A stretch of DNA of 64,000 nt from Pacificispira sp040217575 (GTDB taxonomy: Bacteria > Pseudomonadota > Alphaproteobacteria > UBA8366 > Aestuariispiraceae): positions 372,001 through 436,000 of the forward strand of contig JAVJPW010000005.1 of NCBI GenBank assembly GCA_040217575.1, read 5' to 3'. Both the position numbers and the translations under genes were made by a program. Numbering within the stretch: position 1 is the stretch's first letter; every line of letters begins with the position of its first letter. The notes under the pieces are model-generated. The model was not told the DNA's origin and made no database searches. It saw only the letters and a list, made by a program, of their open reading frames with translations. Of the stretch, positions 51,634 to 60,256 are shown piece after piece.

Positions 51634-52098
51634 TCAGCGGCTCCGCTTATTCTTCGGGTTGCGCGCGGCAAGGTCCAGGGCGACCGGCTGCTGCGCTTCG
51701 TGAGGGTGTTCAGTACCGGCATAGACACGCAGGTTTTTCATCTGCTGACGGCCCAGCGGACCGCGCGGCACCATGCGTTCGACGGCCTTTTCGATGACCC
51801 GCTGCGGGAACTGGCCGCTGAGGATCTGACCGGCGGTACGGCTTTTGATGCCGCCCGGATAGCCGGTGTGCCAATAGTAGTTCTTGTCCGACAGCTTGCG
51901 GCCCGTCAGGCGCACCTTGTCGGCGTTCACGACGATCACGTTGTCGCCACAGTCGACATGCGGCGTATAACCGGCCTTGTGCTTGCCGCGAAGGATCTTG
52001 GCAATCTCGCTCGCCATGCGGCCGAGCACCATGTCCTCGGCATCGACGATGTACCAGGTCTTCTGGACCTCCGCCGGTTTCATTGAATAGGTCTTCAT
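51634..52098 (-). CDS. rplM: Ribosomal protein L13
   Basis: A 154-residue large-subunit assembly protein. TWYIVDAEDMVLGRMASEIA and GDNVIVVNADKVRLTGRKL are conserved, followed by VERMVPRGPLGRQQMKNLRV. The ATG at 52098 begins at the standard MKTYSMKPAEV; the frame upstream to 52206 crosses the promoter. First gene of the rplM-rpsI operon. Confidence 0.98.
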   Translation of the reverse strand: MKTYSMKPAEVQKTWYIVDAEDMVLGRMASEIAKILRGKHKAGYTPHVDCGDNVIVVNADKVRLTGRKLSDKNYYWHTGYPGGIKSRTAGQILSGQFPQRVIEKAVERMVPRGPLGRQQMKNLRVYAGTEHPHEAQQPVALDLAARNPKNKRSR

Positions 52099-52159
52099 CG
52101 TTCCAACCCGCTTGATCAAATTGTTCGGGGCCGAACCTTCCTGGCCCGGCGACCGGCGG

Positions 52160-52188
52160 GTAATATATCGCGGCCCGCGCGCCGTCAA
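52160..52188 (-). promoter_or_regulatory. Sigma-70 type promoter of rplM-rpsI with A/T-rich upstream element
   Basis: On the minus strand TTGACG (52188-52183) is followed by TATTAC at 17-base spacing, or TATATT at 15-base spacing. A very A/T-rich stretch (about 52200-52262) lies just upstream and could act as an UP element. The predicted leader is about 55 bases. Confidence 0.65.
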
Positions 52189-52299
52189 CACCTGTTTTTG
52201 CACCACACCAAAAGAAATTGTAATAAAATCAATTACTTAAAATAGCGGTATTATTTTACCACACAAATTCGCGCCGGATTTCGCATTTCCGGGTGAAAA

Positions 52300-52725
52300 T
52301 CAGCGTGGCGGGATCGAATATGTTCCCGTCACATGGGCGCACAGGTCGGTTTCCCCCTCCGCGCGAATATCGACCTTTCCGACCGCCAGCCGCTTGCCGC
52401 ATTTCAGTAGTTGCACGGTCGCGATCAGGTCCCGTTCCGCCGGTTTGCGCAGAAAATCGATGGTCATGTTCGTCGTCACAGCCAGTTCCACCGGTCCGAT
52501 GACCGCCAGCACGGCGATATACAGTGAAAAGTCCGCCAGCGCGAACATCGCCGGGCCGCTGATCGTGCCGCCGGGCCGGATATGACGGGCGTCATAGGGC
52601 AGCCTGATCCGGGCATTTCCGTCATCGTCATAGCTTTCGACAACGAACCCATAATGTTCGGCAAAGGGCGCATCGGTCGAAAGAAGCCGGTCCAATGCTT
52701 CCCGCGGCAGGTTCGTGGACGACAT
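52300..52725 (-). CDS. PaaI-type hotdog-fold thioesterase
   Basis: A 141-residue hotdog protein. The active-site helix is HIRPGGTISGPAMFALADFS, which has the GGxISGPxMxxLAD pattern of PaaI-like thioesterases. DLIATVQLLKCGKRLAVGKV is the conserved strand pair. It hydrolyses an acyl-CoA thioester; substrate unknown. Divergent from the enoyl-CoA hydratase gene, which would also act on acyl-CoAs. Confidence 0.88.
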   Translation of the reverse strand: MSSTNLPREALDRLLSTDAPFAEHYGFVVESYDDDGNARIRLPYDARHIRPGGTISGPAMFALADFSLYIAVLAVIGPVELAVTTNMTIDFLRKPAERDLIATVQLLKCGKRLAVGKVDIRAEGETDLCAHVTGTYSIPPR

Positions 52726-52841
52726 GGCACTGTCCTGAAATTGTTTGAATGCCCAGTGTTGCTATCAATACGGCACGCCTTGAACAAGCACCGGATTTGC
52801 CCGACACTGATGCCCTACCGGAACGATGGGAAATGTGGCCC

Positions 52842-53648
52842 ATGGCAAACCTTGCAGAAAAATCCGATACACCTGACCAACTTGTCCTGCGTCGCCAGGA
52901 CGGTGCGGTTGCGACGCTGACCATGAACCGGCCCGGGGCGTATAACGCGCTTTCGATTGCCCATATGGATGCCCTTCAGGCGGAACTGGATGCAATCGAC
53001 CGGGACGAAACGGTCGCCGTCGTCGTGATCGAAGGGTCCGGTCGCGGTTTCTGTGCCGGCCATGACCTGAAGGAACTACAGGCAAACCCCGAAAAACCCT
53101 TTCGGGAAAAGACGTTCGAGACCTGTTCCCGTCTTATGCTGTCCATAACGAAACTGCGTCAGCCGGTCATCGCAAAGGTGCATGGCATCGCGACGGCGGC
53201 CGGGTGCCAACTGGTCGCGACCTGCGATCTGGCAATCGCGGCCGACAGCGCGAAGTTCGGAACGCCGGGCGTTAATATCGGCCTTTTCTGTTCGACGCCG
53301 ATGGTCGCGCTGAGCCGCGCCGTTCACCCAAAACTGGCGATGGAGATGCTGCTAACCGGGGACCTGATCGACTGTGCCCGTGCCGTGGAAATCGGGCTGA
53401 TCAACCGCGCGGTGCCCGAGGCGGAGCTTGATGGCGCAGTCGCGGCACTTGCCGCCCAGATCGCATCCAAGTCGCACAAGGTTTTGAAGGTCGGGAAGGA
53501 AGCATTCCATCGTCAGATCGAAATGGACCTTGCCGACGCCTATCGATATACCGGGGGCGTCATGGTCGGGAACCTGGAAATGGCCGACGGCAAGGAAGGC
53601 ATCGCCGCCTTTATCGAAAAGCGACCGCCCCTCTGGTCCAACGAATAG
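52842..53648 (+). CDS. Enoyl-CoA hydratase/isomerase-family protein (ECHDC3-like)
   Basis: A 268-residue crotonase. The oxyanion-hole segments are SGRGFCAGHDLKELQAN and HGIATAAGCQLVATCDLAIA. The catalytic-glutamate positions of classical hydratases are not evident (TAAGCQLV where GGGxEL is usual), as in ECHDC3-like members whose reaction is uncertain. ATG at 52842 fits the family length; ATG at 52833 or 52749 would extend it by up to 31 residues. Followed after 14 bases by the CoA-binding protein. Confidence 0.85.
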   Translation: MANLAEKSDTPDQLVLRRQDGAVATLTMNRPGAYNALSIAHMDALQAELDAIDRDETVAVVVIEGSGRGFCAGHDLKELQANPEKPFREKTFETCSRLMLSITKLRQPVIAKVHGIATAAGCQLVATCDLAIAADSAKFGTPGVNIGLFCSTPMVALSRAVHPKLAMEMLLTGDLIDCARAVEIGLINRAVPEAELDGAVAALAAQIASKSHKVLKVGKEAFHRQIEMDLADAYRYTGGVMVGNLEMADGKEGIAAFIEKRPPLWSNE

Positions 53649-53662
53649 GAAAAGTCCCCCGA

Positions 53663-54172
53663 ATGTCCGCGCCCGTCGATTTCGACCATCATTCAGACTA
53701 TTACGCCGATGCCTATATCCGCGACATTCTGCGGGATGCGAAGGTATTCGCCTGTGTCGGCGCCAGCGCGAACTGGAACCGGCCCAGCTATTTCGCATCC
53801 AAATACCTGATCCAGAAAGGTTATCGGGTTATTCCGGTCAATCCGCGCGCCGCTGGACAGGACATCCTTGGCGAAACGGCGGTCGCATCGCTTTCCGATA
53901 TCGATGTGCCCGTCGATGTCGTCCAGCTGTTCCGCCGCCCCGACCAGGTCGAAGGCGTGGTGGATGAGGCGCTGTCCCTCACACCACAGCCGAAGGTCGT
54001 TTGGATGCAGTTGGCGGTCGTCAATCACGCGGCCGCGGACAAGGCGGAAGCAGCGGGGCTGAAGGTCGTCATGAACCGGTGTCCGAAAATCGAATATGCC
54101 AGACTGTCGGGGGAACTCGGCTGGAACGGGTTCAATACTCGGGTGATCACGGCCAAGAAACGGGCCATCTGA
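53663..54172 (+). CDS. CoA-binding-domain protein (YccU-like)
   Basis: A 169-residue single Rossmann CoA-binding domain. VFACVGASANWNRPSYFASK and GYRVIPVNPRAAGQDILGET are the typical glycine loop and second strand; VWMQLAVVNHAAADKAEAAG and NRCPKIEYARL complete it. It has the fold of the N-terminal domain of the acyl-CoA synthetase at 1-1592 but no catalytic domains. Function unknown, probably CoA or acyl-CoA sensing. Co-transcribed with the preceding hydratase. Confidence 0.9.
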   Translation: MSAPVDFDHHSDYYADAYIRDILRDAKVFACVGASANWNRPSYFASKYLIQKGYRVIPVNPRAAGQDILGETAVASLSDIDVPVDVVQLFRRPDQVEGVVDEALSLTPQPKVVWMQLAVVNHAAADKAEAAGLKVVMNRCPKIEYARLSGELGWNGFNTRVITAKKRAI

Positions 54173-54181
54173 CCGCCCCTG

Positions 54182-54385
54182 TCAGTCGAACAGGCACAGA
54201 ACCGCGTAGCAGCTGTCGAACCCGAGTCGAAAGACCCCGTAAAAGATCAGGTCAAGCAGGACCATGGCCAGCATGAACAAGCCGACGCCGCGCCAGGTCA
54301 GCCGGAACCGCCCGCCGGACCGCACCGCACGCCCGCCACCGGATTCGACTGGCCCCGCCTGCCGCCGTCTTTTGCTTTCACCCAT
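54182..54385 (-). CDS. Small single-pass membrane protein
   Basis: A 67-residue protein with a basic N-terminus (MGESKRRRQAG) and one clear membrane helix, GVGLFMLAMVLLDLIFYGVF, followed by a short tail with two Cys (SCYAVLCLFD). GAGGG lies 7 bases before the ATG. It is divergent from the FemAB-like gene, with 29 bases between starts. No family recognised; coding status rests on the start signal, the helix and the otherwise empty gap. Confidence 0.6.
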   Translation of the reverse strand: MGESKRRRQAGPVESGGGRAVRSGGRFRLTWRGVGLFMLAMVLLDLIFYGVFRLGFDSCYAVLCLFD

Positions 54386-54414
54386 GATGCACCCTCACCT
54401 GATCTGATCCGTAC

Positions 54415-55338
54415 ATGAGCACGATCCAATTGGATTGGGAAAGCCCCGAAGAAGCCGCCTGGCGAAAGGCTTTTGCCAGGATGCCGCGGTCTACCGTATT
54501 TCAATGCTGGTCCTGGGGCGCAGCCGTTGCCGCAATGGGGGATGCAACGGTCCGGCGGGCCGACATCTTAAAGAACGGGCGGCCGGTCGGTCTGGTCCAG
54601 GTATTCGAGGAACGGCGCCTGGGGTTGTTCACGCTGGGAAAGGTCCTTCGCGGCCCGTTGTTTCACCAGCCCGTGATGCCGGAGGATCGGATTGCCGCGC
54701 TGGTTCAGCTTTCCCGGCAATATCCGTTGCGCCGTTTGAAACGGTTTTCTGTCCTGCCGGAACTGCCGGATGGTCCCGCAGCCCGCGGCCTGTTGCGAGA
54801 CGCCGGGTTCCACGCGGCGTTCGGTCCATATGAAACGGCGTGGCTGGACCTGACGAAACCGACGGGGGAAATTCGCGCCAACCTTCGCCAGAATTTTCGC
54901 AACCAGCTTGTAAAGGCCGAAACAGCGGACATTCGCGTGACCGAACCGGACGACCCGCGCCCCCTATTGGCCCACTATGAGACACAGAAACACGCCGTCG
55001 GTTATGCCGCGCCCGAAGGTGCCTTGATCGCCGCCCTGCCCGACCGCGATCTGTTCAGCCTGGAAGCGCGGCTGGACGGCAGAGATGAACCGGTCGCGGC
55101 TGTCCTTTTCATTCTGCATGGGCGCAGCGCCACATATCAGGTTGGCTGGACCAGTGACCGGGGCCGCGCGGCGCACGCGCATAACCTTCTGCTTTGGCGG
55201 GCGATCAGCATGCTGGCGGACAAGGGCATTCGCGACCTGGACCTTGGCGGGTTCGATTGGACCCATGCAGCCGGGGTCGCGCATTTCAAGGCCGGTCTGG
55301 GCGGTGAACCTTTTATCCTTCCCGGCACCTACGTATAG
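54415..55338 (+). CDS. FemAB/FemX-like GNAT-fold acyltransferase
   Basis: A 307-residue protein. The N-terminal FQCWSWGAAVAAMGDATVRR and the central ANLRQNFRNQLVKAE are typical of FemAB-like double-GNAT proteins. The second domain includes AAVLFILHGRSATYQVGWTS and HNLLLWRAISMLADKGIRDL, ending with DLGGFDWTHAAGVAHFKAGL. In Gram-positives such proteins add amino acids to peptidoglycan; in proteobacteria they act on other acceptors, unknown here. Encoded 32 bases before hisI. Confidence 0.8.
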   Translation: MSTIQLDWESPEEAAWRKAFARMPRSTVFQCWSWGAAVAAMGDATVRRADILKNGRPVGLVQVFEERRLGLFTLGKVLRGPLFHQPVMPEDRIAALVQLSRQYPLRRLKRFSVLPELPDGPAARGLLRDAGFHAAFGPYETAWLDLTKPTGEIRANLRQNFRNQLVKAETADIRVTEPDDPRPLLAHYETQKHAVGYAAPEGALIAALPDRDLFSLEARLDGRDEPVAAVLFILHGRSATYQVGWTSDRGRAAHAHNLLLWRAISMLADKGIRDLDLGGFDWTHAAGVAHFKAGLGGEPFILPGTYV

Positions 55339-55370
55339 TCCGGCAAATTTTCCCCATCGGAGCAAACATC

Positions 55371-55778
55371 ATGGCTTTTCCCGATCCTTCCAGCTTGAGC
55401 CGCAGTGACGTTGAAACCGGCACCGTCCTGGCACCGAAGTTCGATCAGAACGGGCTGGTTCCCGCCATTGCAGTCGATTCCGGAAACGGTCAGGTCCTTA
55501 TGATGGCCTATATGAATGCCGAAGCACTGGAAAAGACCCTTTCGACCGGTGAAGCACACTACTGGTCCCGCAGCCGGGGGGAACTTTGGCACAAGGGCGC
55601 GACGTCCGGTCAGGTCCAGATTGTCCAGGAAGTCCGCATCGACTGCGACCAGGATACGGTTCTGCTGTCCGTCCGGCCGCAGGGAGACGGCGGCTGCTGT
55701 CATGTCGGATTCCGGACCTGCTTCTTCCGCCGGGTCGATGACGACGGGCGACTGGTGACGGATCAGACGGCGCCGTAG
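55371..55778 (+). CDS. hisI: Phosphoribosyl-AMP cyclohydrolase
   Basis: A 135-residue histidine biosynthesis enzyme (third step). LVPAIAVDSGNGQVLMMAYM and RSRGELWHKGATSGQVQIV are diagnostic. Metal-binding residues lie in RIDCDQDTVLLSV and the Cys pair in GGCCHVGFRTCFFR. GGAGC precedes the ATG. HisE is not fused and no other his gene is adjacent. The end overlaps the convergent VOC gene by 16 bases. Confidence 0.96.
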   Translation: MAFPDPSSLSRSDVETGTVLAPKFDQNGLVPAIAVDSGNGQVLMMAYMNAEALEKTLSTGEAHYWSRSRGELWHKGATSGQVQIVQEVRIDCDQDTVLLSVRPQGDGGCCHVGFRTCFFRRVDDDGRLVTDQTAP

Positions 55779-56167
55779 GACGAAAGTTCGATCAGGTTGC
55801 CGTCCGGGTCGCGGAAATAGACGGACCGGATCGGGCCCTTGGCGCCAGTCCGTGCAACCGGTCCCGGATCAAGCGGCGTCACTCCGCATGCCCTTAGGTG
55901 AGCCAACACGACATCCGGTTCTTCTTGCGTAATGAAACACAGATCTTCCGTGCCCGGCTGTGCGATGCGCGCCAGATAGCCGATGTCATTGCCGGATTCC
56001 GGATGAAGATTGATTTTCTGGTCGCCGAAGACCAGCGCCACCCTGGTGCCTTTCGGGCCGAACGTTTCGCGCGTCATGCCCAGAACCTTTTCATAGAAAC
56101 GGCAGGTCGCTTCAATGTCGCGCACGGTCATGACCAGGTGGTCCAATCGATCGATGCGCAGCGTCAT
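55763..56167 (-). CDS. VOC-family (glyoxalase-fold) protein
   Basis: A 134-residue vicinal-oxygen-chelate protein. RLDHLVMTVRDIEATCRFYE has the first metal His; LCFITQEEPDVVLAHL and SVYFRDPDGNLIELSSYG carry the other expected ligands, including the final Glu. The closest-looking group is the small virulence-protein/dioxygenase-like type, with no defined reaction. It starts 4 bases after the MFS transporter stop, so it belongs to that operon. Confidence 0.87.
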   Translation of the reverse strand: MTLRIDRLDHLVMTVRDIEATCRFYEKVLGMTRETFGPKGTRVALVFGDQKINLHPESGNDIGYLARIAQPGTEDLCFITQEEPDVVLAHLRACGVTPLDPGPVARTGAKGPIRSVYFRDPDGNLIELSSYGAV

Positions 56168-56171
56168 CGCG

Positions 56172-57392
56172 TTACTCAGCCGCGGCGGGCTGTGCCGTCG
56201 CCTGGTACTGCCGGCTGCGGGGCAATGACATCGCTACCAGCACGACCGCCGCGGCGGCCAATGCATACGCGGTCAGAAGCGGTGTGAAATCGCCCGTTGC
56301 CTCCCGCGTTCTGGTGATCAGCAATAGGCCCAGCGGCGCCGCACCGAAGGACACAACGAACTTAATTCCAAATGCGACCCCCTGGTGTGCCGCCGGCGCA
56401 AATCGCGACAGCATCAGGTTTTCCGCCGGCAGGATTGCGGTCCCTGCCATGGCAAGGCCGACAGCCGCCAAGCCAAGCGGAATACCGCTGAACTCAGCCA
56501 GGATGAAAAGCAACGGTGCCTGGAACATCCACAGGCTCACATAAATCAGTTTAAGGCTGAACCGGTCGGCCAGATATCCGCCAACAAGCTGCATCACCGC
56601 GCCGGCGCCATAAACAACACCGACTGTGGTACCCACCAGACCGATTTCCCCGCCCAGCAGGTCGACCATCCGTTCTTCGAACAGTTTCGGCATGACGTTC
56701 TGGACAGTGTTGTAGATTAGTCCCAGGACGAACATCGGGATCAGCATGACCGCGACCGCCTTCAGGTTCCCGCCGGAATCGGCCTGGGCCGCGCGTTCCG
56801 CCGATACTTTTGCCCCTTCGGCGATGCGGCCGGTGCAAAGCGAATACAGCATCGCAATTCCGATAGCGAGGCAGACCGTACCGGGAATGGCGAACGCGCC
56901 GCGCCAGCCGAACCCTTCGATCAGCCAGCCGGTGATCATCGCGGCCCCGGCCGCGCCCAGCCCACCGAAAATGCCATTCACGGCAAGTCGCATCCCGGTT
57001 CTGCCCGCGCTGGTCTTGATAACCCACGGGATTCCGACCGGATGATAGATCGCGCCGAACAGGCCAAGCCCGCCCAGGAAAATCATCAGGGCAAGACCGG
57101 TTTCCACAAACGCACAGGCCAGCGTCGCAAAGCCCATACCGATGAACATGATGATCAGCATTCCGGGACTGGACCAGCGGTCCGCCAACCGCCCCGCAGG
57201 CAGTGCGGCAAGGCCGATCAGCAGCGCCGCCGGGAACCAAAGTTCCATCAGCGACTCATAGGATGTTTCCCAGTCCCTTTCGATCGCCAGGACGATGGTG
57301 AAATACATCGCCGCGAAATAATGAAACAGGAAGTGGCCCACGTCTGAAAACGCGGCCGCAAGCCGAGCTGAAGGCACACGATTTGTCATCAT
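56172..57392 (-). CDS. MFS transporter
   Basis: A 406-residue transporter with 12 predicted helices. Loop 2-3 contains GRLADRWSSPGMLIIMF, a version of the MFS motif A; GGYLADRFSLKLIYVSLWMF is its repeat in the second half. FGAIYHPVGIPWVIKTSAG is characteristic of one proteobacterial subgroup. Substrate unknown. Located between the CocE-type hydrolase (82 bases upstream) and the VOC gene. Confidence 0.9.
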   Translation of the reverse strand: MMTNRVPSARLAAAFSDVGHFLFHYFAAMYFTIVLAIERDWETSYESLMELWFPAALLIGLAALPAGRLADRWSSPGMLIIMFIGMGFATLACAFVETGLALMIFLGGLGLFGAIYHPVGIPWVIKTSAGRTGMRLAVNGIFGGLGAAGAAMITGWLIEGFGWRGAFAIPGTVCLAIGIAMLYSLCTGRIAEGAKVSAERAAQADSGGNLKAVAVMLIPMFVLGLIYNTVQNVMPKLFEERMVDLLGGEIGLVGTTVGVVYGAGAVMQLVGGYLADRFSLKLIYVSLWMFQAPLLFILAEFSGIPLGLAAVGLAMAGTAILPAENLMLSRFAPAAHQGVAFGIKFVVSFGAAPLGLLLITRTREATGDFTPLLTAYALAAAAVVLVAMSLPRSRQYQATAQPAAAE

Positions 57393-57474
57393 GGCGCTAA
57401 AATCTCACCATTCCCTTAAGGCGGCAAGACGCCGGTTTGAACAGGTGCTGTGACCGGATATCGCGATGCGCCGG

Positions 57475-59502
57475 TCAGGAAAACCGGCGGGGTATTGCTT
57501 CGTCTATCGTCCGGGTGCCTACCAGATCTTCGCCATCATGGGCCGTCAATTCCGATTGAACGCGCCATTCGTCACGACCGGATGTCATCGTCGTCCGGCT
57601 TTGGATGCCTGCGCGCCAATCGCCACGCCGAATTTCGATAGTCACAGCCATCGTTCCGCCGGCGGAAAGCGGGTCGTCTTTTTCGACCCAATAATCCTGT
57701 CTGGCGCTGGTTTCGACTTCGACGCCACTTTCTTCAATCCGATAGGCACCGTCGTCTTTCACATAGGTTCTGGTCGTTCGACCTGTAACCGGATCGGTCG
57801 ATATGGTCCTTTCACGACCCACGGGCTTCAGAACCGTGACATCAAACCCGCCAGGAACCGCAGGCGGCGCGAATGGATGCTGCGCGCCCTCACCTGCCCC
57901 GTCCGGAAGGATGGGTAGGGTCAGGGAAACCGTTTCCAGTTCCGCCGTCAGGGTCGATGCGTCCGGCGCCGGCCAGATCAGCGGCCAGGCATTGGTCGCC
58001 AGCGAGATGCGCATCGTGTGCCCAGCATCGAAACGCTGTGCAACGTCGATCAGTTTGACCGTCACGTCCATCGGCTCGTCAGGGGAAATCGGTTTCGGTT
58101 CACCCAGACCGTCGCGGTGTTTCAGGTTCAGGACACCATAGGTAACTCGCGTTGCCCGTCCGTCCGGCGCAACATCTGACATTCGCACAATCAGATGTCC
58201 GGTCGGACGATTACAGGACAGCCGCACCCGCAACACCGGCGCACCGCATATGTCCAGCGGGGCGGCAAAGACACCGGTTTCAAACACCGATGCGCCGTCC
58301 TCCTCCGCCGTTTGGTCCAACGGCATTTCCGGGCCGACGCCATGCGGCAACCACTCACCGCCTGTTGCCCCGCTGATCAGCGGGGACCGAAAACTGTTGC
58401 TTGGACCGTCAACTGGCGTGAGGGCGATGTCAGACCGTTCCTCAATCCCCTTGCCCGGCCATTGGGCGAATGAAATCCAGCGCCCGGACCTTTCTTCATA
58501 ATCCTGTGCCGGGGGTGCGGCACCACGCAGCCAGAGCCATATCGGCCTTTCCGCATCAATTCCGTTCGGCACATCCTTCAACCACCGGTCCCACCAGCGC
58601 GTCGCGTCCTGAAGAAACCCGATGCGCGGCCCGGGGCGCGCAATGTGCGGATAGGTGTGGGCCCACGGGCCGACGACAACCCGACGGGGGACACGCAGAC
58701 CCGCGGCCATGCGCATCGCCGCGGCAGCATATCCGTCCGCCCACCCACCTATTACATAGACCGGGCATTGAATGGCGCCGTAGTCTTCCGCGACCGATGC
58801 ATGCCGCCAGTAATCATTCCGAAACTGGTGACCGGCCCAGTCGCGAAGCACAAATGGCGCGTTTTCAATCCGTTCCTTCCATCGGTCGCCCCAGCCTTCG
58901 CCTGTCACCCATGGCAGGGGCGGACGCGCCGTATAGGTAAAATATTGCGCACCCCAGGACAGGTTGTTGTACAGCATTGCACCGCCCATGAAATGGACAT
59001 CGTCCCGGAATCGGTCGTCCGTGCCGTGTACGACGATCACGGCGCCCAATGATGGCGGGCGGCGGGCGGCAACCTGCAGCGCGCTGAACGCCCCCCAGGA
59101 CATCCCCATCATCCCCGTCCTGCCGCTGCACCAGGGTTGCCTGGAAATCCAGTCAAGGGCCGCCAGCGCATCATCCTGTTCACGGGCGACATATTCGTCC
59201 ATAGGCAGGCCGGTTGAATCCCCCGCACCACGCAGTTCAAGTCGGACCGCCGCATAACCATTCCCGGCGAACCAGGGATGAATCAGCCGGTCGCGGGGAT
59301 AGGTGAAATCGCCATGGCGGAACGGCGCATATTCGACGATCGCCGGAACGGGATTGTCTTCCGCATCTTCCGGCAGCCAGATTTTCGCGGACAATATTAC
59401 CCCATCCCCGACCGGCACGGGCATATGGTCGATGACGTGAATCTTGTGCGGAAAATCCCGGACGACAGTCTGGTCCTGGTCCGTGGCCACAAGGTTCACC
59501 AC
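57475..59502 (-). CDS. CocE/NonD-family serine hydrolase
   Basis: A 675-residue hydrolase. The alpha/beta domain holds the nucleophile in GMMGMSWGAFSALQ, with HPWFAGNGYAAVRLELRGAG upstream; the Asp and His lie in VYVIGGWADGY and the GPWAHTYPH segment. A C-terminal jelly-roll follows. The family covers X-Pro dipeptidyl-peptidases, cocaine esterase and glutaryl-7-ACA acylases. GTG at 59502 has GGGGGAGG upstream and lies 4 bases after the sulfotransferase-like stop; the frame to 59655 is spurious. Confidence 0.88.
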   Translation of the reverse strand: MVNLVATDQDQTVVRDFPHKIHVIDHMPVPVGDGVILSAKIWLPEDAEDNPVPAIVEYAPFRHGDFTYPRDRLIHPWFAGNGYAAVRLELRGAGDSTGLPMDEYVAREQDDALAALDWISRQPWCSGRTGMMGMSWGAFSALQVAARRPPSLGAVIVVHGTDDRFRDDVHFMGGAMLYNNLSWGAQYFTYTARPPLPWVTGEGWGDRWKERIENAPFVLRDWAGHQFRNDYWRHASVAEDYGAIQCPVYVIGGWADGYAAAAMRMAAGLRVPRRVVVGPWAHTYPHIARPGPRIGFLQDATRWWDRWLKDVPNGIDAERPIWLWLRGAAPPAQDYEERSGRWISFAQWPGKGIEERSDIALTPVDGPSNSFRSPLISGATGGEWLPHGVGPEMPLDQTAEEDGASVFETGVFAAPLDICGAPVLRVRLSCNRPTGHLIVRMSDVAPDGRATRVTYGVLNLKHRDGLGEPKPISPDEPMDVTVKLIDVAQRFDAGHTMRISLATNAWPLIWPAPDASTLTAELETVSLTLPILPDGAGEGAQHPFAPPAVPGGFDVTVLKPVGRERTISTDPVTGRTTRTYVKDDGAYRIEESGVEVETSARQDYWVEKDDPLSAGGTMAVTIEIRRGDWRAGIQSRTTMTSGRDEWRVQSELTAHDGEDLVGTRTIDEAIPRRFS

Positions 59503-59506
59503 GTGT

Positions 59507-60256
59507 TCACACCTCCCCCTCAATCGGCTGCAGGCGATAGGTCGCCATGCGTTCATAGGCCGGGCGGCACTGATCCGCCACCGCCTGAAGGTCGTCCGAC
59601 AGGTCGATCGACTTTGGGCTGTAGGGCTGAAATCCAGTGGATTCTGCAACCGCATGATACCAATGGTCCGCCCAGATGCCGTCGCTGTCCCGCCGCCCCG
59701 GGGGCCAGGACAGCATGTCCGGCATGAATGAAATGCCGATACGGCGGCACAGGGCCGTCAACATCCCCTGCGGATTTCGCAACACATCCGCCGCATCCAG
59801 GACAGGCGGGGCAACACCCGATTGGTCCGCCACCCGATCGAAAATTTCGCATTCCCGGTCCAGCCCGAAGTCTTCCGGCGCCGGATTGCCGCGCTTTTGC
59901 GCGTAAGATGCAACCATCTCTTCCGGACGACGGATCAGGAAGCACTGCGCCATTCCGTCTGCCCAGGACAGGTCGTCCCCCGGCAGCATATGGTGGCTCA
60001 TATGTTTCTGGTACCAGATCGACGCACCACCCGGAACGGGCCCGTTCAACGCCCCGGCAACGGACGCATAATCACAGTCCATATCCGCCATGATCTCGTC
60101 ACGCATCGGATGGTTGCTGCCGCTGCGGCTTAGGTAACAGCCATAGAACGGCTCATCACTGACGGCACAGTCGGGCCGATTTTCGAACGCGCGCATCATC
60201 GCGGTCGAGATATTGCGGGGCCCCGACCACATTGCAATCCGAACTGTTCCGGTCAT
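59507..60256 (-). CDS. Sulfotransferase-fold P-loop protein
   Basis: A 249-residue protein. The 5'-phosphosulfate loop region is RIAMWSGPRNISTAMMRAF, and CFLIRRPEEMVASYAQKRG is the 3'-phosphate region with Arg and Ser. Sulfotransferases use PAPS to sulfate small molecules; these distant members may do other chemistry. ATG at 60256 overlaps the aminotransferase stop as ATGA, indicating tight coupling of the two proteins. Followed by the CocE-type gene. Confidence 0.85.
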   Translation of the reverse strand: MTGTVRIAMWSGPRNISTAMMRAFENRPDCAVSDEPFYGCYLSRSGSNHPMRDEIMADMDCDYASVAGALNGPVPGGASIWYQKHMSHHMLPGDDLSWADGMAQCFLIRRPEEMVASYAQKRGNPAPEDFGLDRECEIFDRVADQSGVAPPVLDAADVLRNPQGMLTALCRRIGISFMPDMLSWPPGRRDSDGIWADHWYHAVAESTGFQPYSPKSIDLSDDLQAVADQCRPAYERMATYRLQPIEGEV

